Assembly: GCA_028752905.1 (NCBI GenBank) | Contig: JAQNBH010000013.1 | Coordinates: forward strand, 28,702,739-28,766,738 | Length of the DNA stretch: 64,000 nt | Reading direction: 5' to 3' | DNA from: Cladorhizidae sp. MBARI D1340-BT2 | Taxonomy: Eukaryota; Porifera; Demospongiae; Poecilosclerida; Cladorhizidae | Part shown: positions 22,772-34,194 of the stretch, piece after piece | How positions within the stretch are numbered: position 1 is the first letter of the stretch | Layout of the letters: each line of letters starts with the position of its first letter | Notes under the pieces: model-generated | The model's database searches: none | The model's input: only the letters and a program-made list of their open reading frames with translations | Told to the model about the DNA's origin: nothing | Translations under genes and position numbers: made by a program

Positions 22772-25068
22772 ACCCACACATGCCACGCCTTCACATGCCA
22801 CGCCTTCACTAACGACACCCTATGTTAATAATAACATAATAGATGTTCCACCCACACATGCTACGCCTTCAGTAACGACACCCTATGCTAATAATAACAT
22901 AATAGATGTTCCACCCACACATGCCATGCCTTCACTAACGACACCCTATGCTAATAATAACATAATAGATGTTCCACCCACACATGCCATGCCTTCACTA
23001 ACGACACCCTATGCTAATAATAACATAATAGATGTTCCACCCACACATGCTACGCCTTCACTAACGACACCCTATGCTAATAATAACATAATAGATGTTC
23101 CACCCACACATGCTACGCCTTCACTAACGACACCCTATGTTAATAATAACATAATAGATGTTCCACCCACACATGCTACGCCTTCACTAACGACACCCTA
23201 TGCTAATAATAACATAATAGATGTTCCACCCACACATGCCATGCCTTCACTAACGACACCCTATGCTAATAATAACATAATAGATGTTCCACCCACACAT
23301 GCTACGCCTTCACTAACGACACCCTATGCTAATAATAACATAATAGATGTTCCACCCACACATGCCATGCCTTCACTAACGACACCCTATGCTAATAATA
23401 ACATAATAGATGTTCCACCCACACATGCCATGCCTTCACTAACGACACCCTATGCTAATAATAACATAATAGATGTTCCACCCACACATGCCATGCCTTC
23501 ACTAACGACACCCTATGCTAATAATAACATAATAGATGTTCCACCCACACATGCCATGCCTTCACTAACGACACCCTATGCTAATAATAACATAATAGAT
23601 GTTCCACCCACACATGCTACGCCTTCACTAACGACACCCTATGCTAATAATAACATAATAGATGTTCCACCCACACATGCCATGCCTTCACTAACGACAC
23701 CCTATGCTAATAATAACATAATAGATATTCCACCCACACATGCCATGCCTTCACTAACGACACCCTATGCTAATAATAACATAATAGATGTTCCACCCAC
23801 ACATGCTACGCCTTCACTAACGACACCCTATGTTAATAATAACATAATAGATGTTCCACCCACACATGCCACGCCTTCACTAACGACACCCTATGTTAAT
23901 AATAACATAATAGATGTTCCACCCACACATGCCACGCCTTCACTAACGACACCCTATGTTAATAATAACATAATAGATGTTCCACCCACACATGCCATGC
24001 CTTCACTAACGACACCCTATGCTAATAATAACATAATAGATGTTCCACCCACACATGCCATGCCTTCACTAACGACACCCTATGCTAATAATAACATAAT
24101 AGATGTTCCACCCACACATGCCATGCCTTCACTAACGACACCCTATGCTAATAATAGCATAATAGATGTTCCACCCACACATGCCACGCCTTCACATGCC
24201 ACGCCTTCACTAACGACACCCTATGTTAATAATAACATAATAGATATTCCACCCACACATGCCACGCCTTCACTAACGACACCCTATGTTAATAATAACA
24301 TAATAGATATTCCACCCACACATGCCATGCCTTCACTAACGACACCCTATGCTAATAATAACATAATAGATATTCCACCCACACATGCTACGCCTTCACT
24401 AACGACACCCTATGCTAATAATAACATAATAGATGTTCCACCCACACATGCCATGCCTTCACTAACGACACCCTATGCTAATAATAGCATAATAGATGTT
24501 CCACCCACACATGCCACGCCTTCACTAACGACACCCTATGCTAATAATAACATAATAGATGTTCCACCCACACATGCCACGCCTTCACTAACGACACCCT
24601 ATGCTAATAATAACATAATAGATGTTCCACCCACACATGCCATGCCTTCACTAACGACACCCTATGCTAATAATAACATAATAGATGTTCCACCCACACA
24701 TGCCATGCCTTCACTAACGACACCCTATGCTAATAATAACATAATAGATGTTCCACCCACACATGCTACGCCTTCACTAACGACACCCTATGCTAATAAT
24801 AACATAATAGATATTCCACCCACACATGCCATGCCTTCACTAACGACACCCTATGCTAATAATAACATAATAGATGTTCCACCCACACATGCTACGCCTT
24901 CACTAACGACACCCTATGTTAATAATAACATAATAGATGTTCCACCCACACATGCTACGCCTTCACTAACGACACCCTATGTTAATAATAACATAATAGA
25001 TGTTCCACCCACACATGCCATGCCTTCACTAACGACACCCTATGCTAATAATAACATAATAGATGTTT
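22772..25068 (+). repeat. 63-bp minisatellite with continuous open frame
   Basis: About 36 copies of a 63-bp unit with TTCACTAACGACACCCTATG, CTAATAATAACATAATAGAT and CCACCCACACATGC. The period of 21 codons keeps one plus-strand frame open from ATG 22926 to TAG 25068 (714 codons, unit THAMPSLTTPYANNNIIDVPP with M/T, A/V, V/I and N/S variants). One 15-bp insertion (about 24190) is in frame. It lies in a DOCK intron on the opposite strand, with no signal, domain or splice support, so it is called a repeat. Confidence 0.93.
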
Positions 25069-25074
25069 AGCTGA

Positions 25075-25717
25075 CTGCATAAAACGGAAACTGAAGATCT
25101 TTAAATTAAGAACCAACTCTTCTCTGGTTTGCTGTAATAATTTTTAGGCAACTTTAAAAAACAAACTTCTCGCACACTACAATAAGCTGCAGCTTGGAAT
25201 GAAAATGAGCTCCGTTGAGTAGGCAACCAAAAGCTACGCATGCTACATACGTCACTTCATGTCTACAACAAAACTTCAAGTAATGCATCCAGGGGTGCAT
25301 CCTGCTCAAGAGCAAAGGCGTGCAGAATGATTCCTGGCAAGCACAGGTGCCTGTGCAGCCTTTCACCCGAAGAAGAAACTTCCAGAAACAGCCGAGGCCA
25401 GGAAGAGACCTCTCATTCTTTAGTTTTGCTCGCTCGCCCCATCCAACCAGAAATAAAGTTTTGTAAATCAATCGAGCAGTCTATTGGGCATGTGCTGTGA
25501 AGAATGGGCGTGTAGTTCAATTATTTGGCTGGGGAGGGGGCTGAATCCCCCAACTCCACCCCCCTCAACTTCCTATATGCACTGAATTACAGCTCATTCT
25601 TTCCATATAGCCATTTTGAAAAAGAATTCTAGCCTTACACAGATACACTTTAGCTATAGGCCTCTCCCATTTTCCACACCCACTCATGAACCACACCCTC
25701 CAAGTGCATGTCCTCAC
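25075..25717. other. Unique intronic sequence
   Basis: DOCK intron downstream of exon a. Overlapping open frames on both strands (25154-25500) show no recognised domain. Confidence 0.5.
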
Positions 25718-25821
25718 CCATTGTGTTGGCTGGTGGTAGTGATGACCTCTGAACCATCCCTCACACTCCTCCAGGACACACACCAAGTCTCCCACTTGCA
25801 GGGAGAGATGGCGCTCACTTA
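25718..25821 (-). CDS. DOCK: DOCK exon a: SH3 domain core
   Basis: First recognisable coding exon of a DOCK-family guanine-nucleotide exchange factor. It encodes most of the N-terminal SH3 domain, which in this family binds ELMO and relieves autoinhibition. The 34 full codons include LSLQVGDLV and ECEGWFRG, matching the DOCK SH3 pattern (ALYDY-type strand, then LSLxxGDxVxxLE, then GWYRG). The acceptor reads CTACTCCAG before TA-AGT, so a codon is split at the 5' end, and the donor is TGG/GTGAGG. The roughly 20 preceding residues (Met plus the KYGV-type strand) must lie in an upstream exon that I could not find. The downstream intron (22414-25717) contains the 63-bp satellite. Confidence 0.88.
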
Positions 25822-25824
25822 CTG

Positions 25825-26525
25825 GAGTAGGAGAGTTGGAGACAGCTGCAGGGAGGGGGGGGGGGAGGATTCGGAGAATGGGGAGGGGGGGGAGGAAGAA
25901 CCATGGGATGAAAACAACCAAGATGGATGGAAGAGAAAGAGAGAGAGAGGGAGGGCCAGAAGGAAGAGCAACACACACACCACATATACACACCACATAC
26001 ACTCACCACACACACTCACCAGAGAGAGAGAGAGAGAGAAAACAAAGTGAGAGAGAGGAGTGTAAATCAGGAAGTAATGAGGAAGAGAGAAAGGTTAGTA
26101 AGAAGCAGAGGAAAGAGAAGAAGGGGGGGGAAGAACAGGAGCCCGAGAGGTGAGGAGATGGAGGAGAAAGAAGAAGGAAGGGAAGAAAGGGGAAACGAAA
26201 ATAAATCACCATGGCAACTCCATACAAAATGTTTAAAAACACTTCACACTAATATCAATTTACACAAACAATTGTAACCACTGGGCATGTGCAGATAAAT
26301 AAGCCGGTGATCAGCAATGGTCTTGTATATGCATGCATATTTTACAAAATGATTTTTCTCTAATCCTTAAATTTTGTTTGGTCTTTTTTGTGAACAGTTC
26401 AGTTTGCGCCTCGAGGCACTTATGGTAGCCAATCAGTACACTCTGTACATGTGTATACATGTAACAGCAGATAGGTAAGGTCTGCCTTATGCAACAAATT
26501 GTATTCATGGTTATCATATAACTGA
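25825..26525. other. Purine-rich tract and unique sequence upstream of the SH3 exon
   Basis: G- and GA-rich sequence (about 25845-26190), a CACACCACATACACTCA stretch near 25970-26020, then AT-rich DNA. The pyrimidine-rich complement lies directly upstream of the exon a acceptor. The missing first DOCK exon was not found here. Confidence 0.6.
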
Positions 26526-29500
26526 TTGAAGTAGGTTGGCGATATCTCTATAGGGACACACACCGGACCAACACCACACTGGGTTGAGGCAGGTTGAAGT
26601 TGGTTGACAATAGCTCTATGGGGACACACACTGGACCAACCCCACACTGGGTTGAGGCAGGTTGAAGTAGGTTGACAATAGCTCTATGGGGACACACACT
26701 GGACCAACACCACACTCAGGTTGAAGTAGGTTGACAATAGCTCTATGAGGACACACACTGGACCAACACCACACTGGGTTGAGGCAGGTTGAAGTAGGTT
26801 GACAATAGCTCTATGGGGACACACACTGGACCAACCCCACACTGGGTTGAGGCAGGTTGAAGTAGGTTGACAATAGCTCTATGGGGACACACACTGGACC
26901 AACACCACACTCAGGTTGAAGTAGGTTGACAATAGGACACACACTGGACCAACACCACACTGGGTTGAGGCAGGTTGAAGTAGGTTGACAATAGCTCTAT
27001 GGGGACACACACTGGATCAACACCACACTGGGTTGAGGCAGGTTGAAGTAGGTTGACAATAGCTCTATGGGGACACACACTGGACCAACACCACACTGGG
27101 TTGAGGCAGGTTGAAGTAGGTTGACAATAGCTCTATGGGGACACACACTGGACCAACACCACACTGGGTTGAGTCAGGTTGAAGTAGGTTGACAATATTT
27201 TTAGCTCTATGAGGACACACACTGGACCAACACCACACTGGGTTGAGGCAGGTTGAAGTAGGTTGACAATAGCTCTATGGGGACACACACTGGACCAACA
27301 CAACACTGGGTTGAGGCAGGTTGAAGTTGGTTGACAATAGCTCTATGGGGACACACACTGGACCAACCCCACACTGGGTTGAGGCAGGTTGAAGTAGGTT
27401 GACAATAGCTCTATGGGGACACACACTGGACCAACACCACACTCAGGTTGAAGTAGGTTGACAATAGCTCTATGAGGACACACACTGGACCAATACCACA
27501 CTGGGTTGAGGCAGGTTGAAGTAGGTTGACAATAGCTCTATGGGGACACACACTGGACCAACCCCACACTGGGTTGAGGCAGGTTGAAGTAGGTTGACAA
27601 TAGCTCTATGGGGACACACACTGGACCAACACCACACTCAGGTTGAAGTAGGTTGACAATAGCTCTATGAGGACACACACTGGACCAACACCACACTGGG
27701 TTGAGGCAGGTTGAAGTAGGTTGACAATAGCTCTATGGGGACACACACTGGACCAACCCCACACTGGGTTGAGGCAGGTTGAAGTAGGTTGACAATAGCT
27801 CTATGGGGACACACACTGGACCAACACCACACTCAGGTTGAAGTAGGTTGACAATAGCTCTATGAGGACACACACTGGACCAACACCACACTGGGTTGAG
27901 GCAGGTTGAAGTAGGTTGACAATAGCTCTATGGGGACACACACTGGATCAACACCACACTGGACCAACCCCACTCTGGGTTGAGGCAGGTTGAAGTAGGT
28001 TGACAATAGCTCTATGGGGACACACACACTGGACCAACACCACACTGGGTTGAGGCAGGTTGAAGTACGTTGACAATAGCTCTATGAGGACACACACTGG
28101 ACCAACACCACACTGGGTTGAGGCAGGTTGAAGTAGGTTGACAATAGCTCTATGGGGACACACACTGGACCAACCCCACACTGGGTTGAGGCAGGTTGAA
28201 GTAGGTTGACAATAGCTCTATGGGGACACACACTGGACCAACACCACACTCAGGTTGAAGTAGGTTGACAATAGGACACACACTGGACCAACACCACACT
28301 GGGTTGAGGCAGGTTGAAGTAGGTTGACAATAGCTCTATGGGGACACACACTGGATCAACACCACACTGGGTTGAGGCAGGTTGAAGTAGGTTGACAATA
28401 GCTCTATGGGGACACACACTGGACCAACACCACACTGGGTTGAGGCAGGTTGAAGTAGGTTGACAATAGCTCTATGGGGACACACACTGGACCAACACCA
28501 CACTGGGTTGAGTCAGGTTGAAGTAGGTTGACAATATTTTTAGCTCTATGAGGACACACACTGGACCAACACCACACTGGGTTGAGGCAGGTTGAAGTAG
28601 GTTGACAATAGCTCTATGGGGACACACACTGGACCAACACAACACTGGGTTGAGGCAGGTTGAAGTTGGTTGACAATAGCTCTATGGGGACACACACTGG
28701 ACCAACCCCACACTGGGTTGAGGCAGGTTGAAGTAGGTTGACAATAGCTCTATGGGGACACACACTGGACCAACACCACACTCAGGTTGAAGTAGGTTGA
28801 CAATAGCTCTATGAGGACACACACTGGACCAATACCACACTGGGTTGAGGCAGGTTGAAGTAGGTTGACAATAGCTCTATGGGGACACACACTGGACCAA
28901 CCCCACACTGGGTTGAGGCAGGTTGAAGTAGGTTGACAATAGCTCTATGGGGACACACACTGGACCAACACCACACTCAGGTTGAAGTAGGTTGACAATA
29001 GCTCTATGAGGACACACACTGGACCAACACCACACTGGGTTGAGGCAGGTTGAAGTAGGTTGACAATAGCTCTATGGGGACACACACTGGACCAACCCCA
29101 CACTGGGTTGAGGCAGGTTGAAGTAGGTTGACAATAGCTCTATGGGGACACACACTGGACCAACACCACACTCAGGTTGAAGTAGGTTGACAATAGCTCT
29201 ATGAGGACACACACTGGACCAACACCACACTGGGTTGAGGCAGGTTGAAGTAGGTTGACAATAGCTCTATGGGGACACACACTGGATCAACACCACACTG
29301 GACCAACCCCACTCTGGGTTGAGGCAGGTTGAAGTAGGTTGACAATAGCTCTATGGGGACACACACACTGGACCAACACCACACTGGGTTGAGGCAGGTT
29401 GAAGTACGTTGACAATATCTCTATGAGGACACACACTGGACCAACACCACACTGGGTTGAGGCAGGTTGAAGTAGGTTGACAATAGCTCTATGGGGACGC

Positions 29501-29920
29501 ACACTGGATCAACACCACACTGGGTTGAGGCAGGTTGAAGTAGGTTGACAATAGCTCTATGGGGACACACACTGGACCAACACCACACTGGGTTGAGGCA
29601 GGTTGAAGTAGGTTGACAATAGCTCTATGGGGACACACACTGGACCAACACCACACTGGGTTGAGTCAAGTTGAAGTAGGTTGACAATAGCTCTATGAGG
29701 ACACACACTGGACCAACACCACACTGGGTTGAGGCAGGTTGAAGTAGGTTAACAATAGCTCTATGAGGATACACACAGGACCAACATCACACTGGGTTGA
29801 GGCAGGTTGAAGTAGGTTGACAATAGCTCTATAGGGACACACACTGGACCAACACCACACTGGGTTGAGGCAGGTGAAGTAGGTTGAAAACAGCTCTATG
29901 GGGACACACACTGGACCACA
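26525..29920 (-). repeat. 68-bp minisatellite, locus 3, inverted, with 1339-bp higher-order unit
   Basis: About 50 copies of the 68-bp unit in the reverse orientation to 1-990, including shortened units (ACACTCAGGTTGAAG). Rare variants recur at exactly 1339 bp: ACAATATTTTTAGCTC at 27192 and 28531, GGATCAACACCACACTGGAC at 27945 and 29284, GAAGTACGTTGAC at 28062 and 29401. Two near-identical higher-order blocks therefore span about 26745-28083 and 28084-29422. Confidence 0.95.
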
Positions 29921-29999
29921 TATGTATGTCATTTACAATTTTTTAATTTTTTTTTTGTTTTTTTTTTGTGTGTATTATTTTGGCAAACTTATTTATTAA

Positions 30000-30160
30000 T
30001 GTTCACACAGTATGCACAGGTATGTATACACAGGTATGTATGTATGTAAGGTATGTATGTACCGGTATCTATTAAGGTTGTGTGTATAGGTATGTATACA
30101 CAAGTATGTATGTACAGGTGTGTATGTAAAGTATATAAGCACAGGTGTATGTATGCATCA
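30000..30160 (+). repeat. GTATGTA-type repeat, left flank of hAT element
   Basis: Irregular GTATGTATGTACAGG units that resume at 32925-33045 on the other side of the hAT element. Confidence 0.8.
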
Positions 30161-30542
30161 CAGTTCTCCCCAGGATTTTTGTTAAGGATAGGGGCAATGT
30201 CGTTGGAGTGTGACTGATAAATTATGACGAGCAATATTTTTGATGTTATTGTTTCATGTATTTCACAGGTTGCAGAGTATAGTGGACTATATATAACTCG
30301 TTTTCATCTAGGAACTTCTGGGGGAGCTGATAATTTTTACAGTCTGTGAATGATATATCTTTGTTAAATACCTTAAAGTACACACACACACACTCCAGTA
30401 GATGAAACACTTGTGAACTTTCCTTGAAATATTGTGTTGCTGTATACAATAACCAGCCTAAATAATGAAGTTACATGGAAAAAGATTGTCATTAATTATG
30501 TAAGCGTCATTGATTATTCGGTTACATCAATCCGCCTGTTCC

Positions 30543-32483
30543 TCATGGAAGCCCACCTATCGCACACAAACTCATATGGGGACTTGGTCCTTCAATGGAC
30601 ATCATTAAGAGGTGATTGAGGCTTTTATTGGTGAGACGATTCCTCGTGTCAGTCTTGACTCGATTCAGAGTAGAAAAACCTCTTTCACAATCTACAGAGG
30701 ACATTGGAATAATCAGACCATTCGCTGCAAGCTTCGCTAGATTGGGGAACATTGAAGTCATCTCAGAAGTCCCAATAACATGCCTCATAAGCTGCATGGT
30801 TGTCATTTGCTTCAAAGCTCTATTAGCAGCCACTACAGTGTTAAAAACTATAAGTTCATACTTGGTTTCTTCAGGCTGTACTACTTCTTTTCCATAGTGA
30901 GAGATTAGAATATCCAAATGCTCTGTGCCATGTGATGGTTGATGAGCAAGCTCATCTGGAACACCACTGGGGTTAAAGATCTCAAATCCCTCAAACAGTT
31001 CCATGTCAGGAAACCTATAGGCTATGTGCTCAGAGAGAGTTTGTAAGTATTTGTTGCTCTTGAAATTATCCACCATGCTATTATTAGGCTGCTGTACTCC
31101 ATACTCTTCCAACCCTAAAAAGACATCTGGAAGACTTTGAAAGAATTCACCAGGACTCAGAAGAAGAGCATTGATAGTAGCTCTAGTACCCACCACTAAG
31201 GGTTTTACCATGGTGAAATCAATATCTTGTTTTTGAAAACCACGTGATAAGGCAGCTAATGGTGGAAGAACATCTGAAAACATATAGAGAGCAGCCACAA
31301 AGTTATATTTCTTTACAAAGGAAGCGATCCCAGCAACCTCAGCATTGTTGCGCTCCTGAGCTTCCCTTTCCTAGCTAACTATCACTGAGGAGAAACACTT
31401 GCGAAGGTGACTGACTGTCCAGTCATGTGATAACCAACGGACATCTTTTGCCTGAGTTAGATTAAGCCTAGGGTCATTCAGAACTTCCTGAATATCTTTG
31501 AGCCCCGCAGTTCGAACAGATGAATACTTATAGAACCGGTACAGTTGGCCAACAGTGCTCTTAAACAGCTTGAGAAAAGAAATCTCATTAGCTGCTTGTC
31601 CACAAGCAAGTGCTAATCGGTGTGCAATGCAGTGATTCGAAACATGGACTTTAGCAACTTGGAGCCTCCACCACTTTTTCCCAACATCACTGATGCTCCA
31701 TCACTATATACCCAAGCCACAAAAACGATGCATATTTAATCCCAGGTCACTACAGAACTTAATTAATGTGTCAGTTATATTAGCGGCAGTACCATTTTTA
31801 GTTCCAGTACAGGAAGGAAGCTTGTCTCCACTTGACCTGCTATGATGTAACGACCGTATACTATAAGTTCCTTGGTGACAGAAATATCAGTGGTTTCATC
31901 CACACACAGCAAAAAAAGGAGACTTAGAAAAGTTAGAAGTGATGGGCTCAGCTACAGTTTCTCCTAGACACTGCACAATCTCCTGCATGAAACGCTCTGA
32001 TGTGTAGTGTGCATTTCCACCCAGGTTCAGGTCTGTAAGGTAAGATGCTCCCAATGACTTACCTAGCTCCAAGAGAGGCCCAAAGTTAGTAGTATGTGCT
32101 ATCTCCCTGTGATTCAGGAAGTACATACATTTCAGTGCTCCAACAAAGGCCTTTCTCTTAGCTGAAACTACTCCTTGGAGAGCCATTGCTATGCCACCAT
32201 ATCTTTTAGAGCAGCCCAGATCAGCCTCCATCTTGACTCCCTTGACAGGTGACTCGCTTTTGGCATGTTTGACCAAGCTCTCCCTAGTCAATGTCTTGCA
32301 TGGCAGGTCTACCCGGGTCGCTCGTCCAACGTTAGCTCTATTAGGCCTGCGACTATGTTTCCTAAAAAGAACACACATCTTCCAACTCCAATAGCCACGG
32401 AAACTCTTCCTTCCATTTCGGGTTAATGCCGGTCTTTCAGTGCTTGCCAAAGCTGCTGCAGCCAACTTCGCTTGAACGTCCAC
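30543..32483 (-). pseudogene. Broken hAT transposase (ZNF862/KIAA1586-like)
   Basis: The N-terminal piece (32483-31896) includes CKTLTRESLVKHAKSES and ends SKSPFFAVCG. The middle (about 31380-31740) reads SNHCIAHRLALACG and AKDVRWLSH. The C-terminal piece (31372-30543) includes KYNFVAALYMFSDVLPPLA and the hATC dimerisation signature SSVDCERGFSTLNRVKTDTR, then NRLTNKSLNHLLMM. An in-frame TAG near 31372, and frame changes between about 31700 and 31900, disrupt it. These words are typical of ZNF862-like domesticated and mobile hAT proteins. No intact product is possible. Confidence 0.85.
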
Positions 32484-32689
32484 GCTTTGTCATCTTTTCA
32501 GCGACTGACTTGCGCGCAACTAAATAGCCATGCTGCAATTTTTTCCCATTAACCACACCTACAAAACGTTACTTTAGTTTTGTCATTGTATTACATCATA
32601 GAAAAATATCATTTCAATTTGACCAAAATGAATAAAACAACCATATCTACCATGCACAGTGATGTTATTATGTTATGATTTCCTGTGAC

Positions 32690-32820
32690 ACAGGGGGGAA
32701 AAAGAAGGAGAAAAAAAAAGGAAGGAAAAAAAAGAGGGAAAAAAGGAGGGGGAAAAAGAAGGGAAAAAAGGAGGGGAAAAAAGGAAAAAAGGAAAAGAGA
32801 AAAAAAAGAAAAAAGAAGTA
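32690..32820 (+). repeat. (GGAAAAA)n purine tract inside the hAT element
   Basis: Irregular GAAAAAAGG units close to the right end of the hAT element. Confidence 0.85.
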
Positions 32821-32924
32821 CTAATTCAAGCATAGCGCTCGCTATCCTTAAAAGTTTCAAAGGGATAGCGCACCGCCACCCTTAAATGCTCTGGGGAGAA
32901 CTATGGCACTGGTTTGTATCTAAA

Positions 32925-33045
32925 TACATGTATGTATGAAGGTATGAATGTACAGGTATGTATGTATGTACAGGTATGTATGTACAGGTATGTTTGTACA
33001 GGTATGTATGTACAAGTATGTATGCACATATATGTAGGTAAGGTG
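32925..33045 (+). repeat. GTATGTA-type repeat, right flank of hAT element
   Basis: TATGTACAGGTATGTATG units matching 30000-30160. Confidence 0.8.
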
Positions 33046-33059
33046 TGAACAGGTTACTG

Positions 33060-33775
33060 CTGACTGGTGTGCATATATAAAGCCTTACCAACAGCTACCC
33101 TGCTGAGAGGTGTGTATATAAACATCTACCCTGCTGACTGGTATGCTTACCAATAGCTACCTTGCTGACAGGTGTATATATAAAGCCTTACCAACAGCTA
33201 CCCTGCTGAGAGGTGTGTATATAAAGCCTTACCAACAACTACCCTGCTGACTGGTGTGCTTACCAATAGCTACCTTGCTGAGAGGTGTGTATATAAACAT
33301 CTACCCTGCTGACTGGTATGCTTACCAATAGCTACCTTGCTGACAGGTGTATATATAAAGCCTTACCAACAGCTACCCTGCTGAGTGGTGTGTATATAAA
33401 GCCTTACCAACAGCTACCCTGCTGACTGGTGTGCTTACCAATAGCTACCTTGCTGAGAGGTGTGTATATAAAGCCTTACCAACAGCTACCCTGCTGACTG
33501 GTGTGCTTACCAATAGCTACCTTGCTGACAGATGTGTATATAAAGCCTTCAGCTACCCTGCTGACTGGTATGCTTACCAATAGCTACCCTGCTGAGAGGT
33601 GTGTATATAAAGCCTTACCAACAGCTACCCTGCTGAGTGGTGTGTATATAAAGCCTTACCAACAGCTACCCTGCTGACTGGTGTGCTTACCAATAGCTAC
33701 CTTGCTGAGAGGTGTGTATATAAACCTGCTGACTGGTATGCTTACCAATAGCTATCTTGCTGACAGGTGTCCAGC
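33060..33775 (+). repeat. Compound 30-70-bp minisatellite
   Basis: Alternating blocks ACCAACAGCTACCCTGCTGA, CTGGTGTGCTTACCAATAGC and GAGAGGTGTGTATATAAAGC in variable order. About 20 blocks. Confidence 0.92.
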
Positions 33776-33779
33776 CCAT

Positions 33780-34190
33780 AGTGAAAGAACGTACAGAAAG
33801 ACAACAGCTCTCCTCCAATAAGTACACACCAGGATCACTCTCACGCTAGCCTGCCAGTAGTACCTGCAGTGACATCTACACAACATCATTACATCATGAT
33901 TGTTGATTACATCATTCACAGTTACATCACACCATTACATCATCATCAGTGATTCTTGTAGGGCTTCTAATTTGGAGCAGGAAGGAGAGATGCTGATGAG
34001 ATTGTCCAAGTTTCATTTATCACATCAGTACAGGGTGAGGATCCCTCACCATGGTACATCTCTAATGCCCAAGAAGTATTACTGATCAGCAAAATGGTTT
34101 GAGAGTCCCAACTATAATGCAAGCATCACAGCCAGAGAGAATGGGTGGGAATGGGGTGATGAATATCATTAGAAGTTGCACTATGAATAC
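33780..34190. other. Unique sequence
   Basis: A short CATCATTACATCA-rich stretch (33870-33950). No gene was recognised. Confidence 0.5.
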
Positions 34191-34194
34191 ATGC

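Larger units (their letters stand above)
1102..25821 (-). other. DOCK: DOCK3/4-like gene, partial (11 exons)
   Basis: Gene-level entry. The eleven exons join with matching phases at every junction (0, 0 and 1 or 2 pairs as described per exon) and give about 484 codons. Intron sizes from 5' to 3' are about 3304, 3895, 1458, 1612, 3311, 2434, 1858, 2640, 494 and 2260 nt. By homology the product is a cytoplasmic Rac/Rap exchange factor acting with ELMO in cell migration and engulfment. Both ends are missing: the first exon (about 20 residues) and everything after mid DHR-1, including the catalytic DHR-2. Subfamily B is inferred from short motifs only. Confidence 0.92.
30161..32902 (-). mobile_element. 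hAT transposon, ZNF862-like, inactive
   Basis: Ends carry a perfect 12-bp inverted repeat, AGTTCTCCCCAG (30162-30173) and CTGGGGAGAACT (32891-32902). The interior holds a minus-strand hAT transposase pseudogene. The flanking repeat (GTATGTACAGG units) is the same on both sides, so the element appears inserted into a tandem array. An 8-bp target duplication is not clear: ATGCATCA versus ATGGCACT agree only partly. Confidence 0.75.

Noticed and set aside
25154..25500. Overlapping 86- and 105-codon frames
   Set aside because: Intronic, with no domain, and both strands are open over the same DNA. No evidence for coding.
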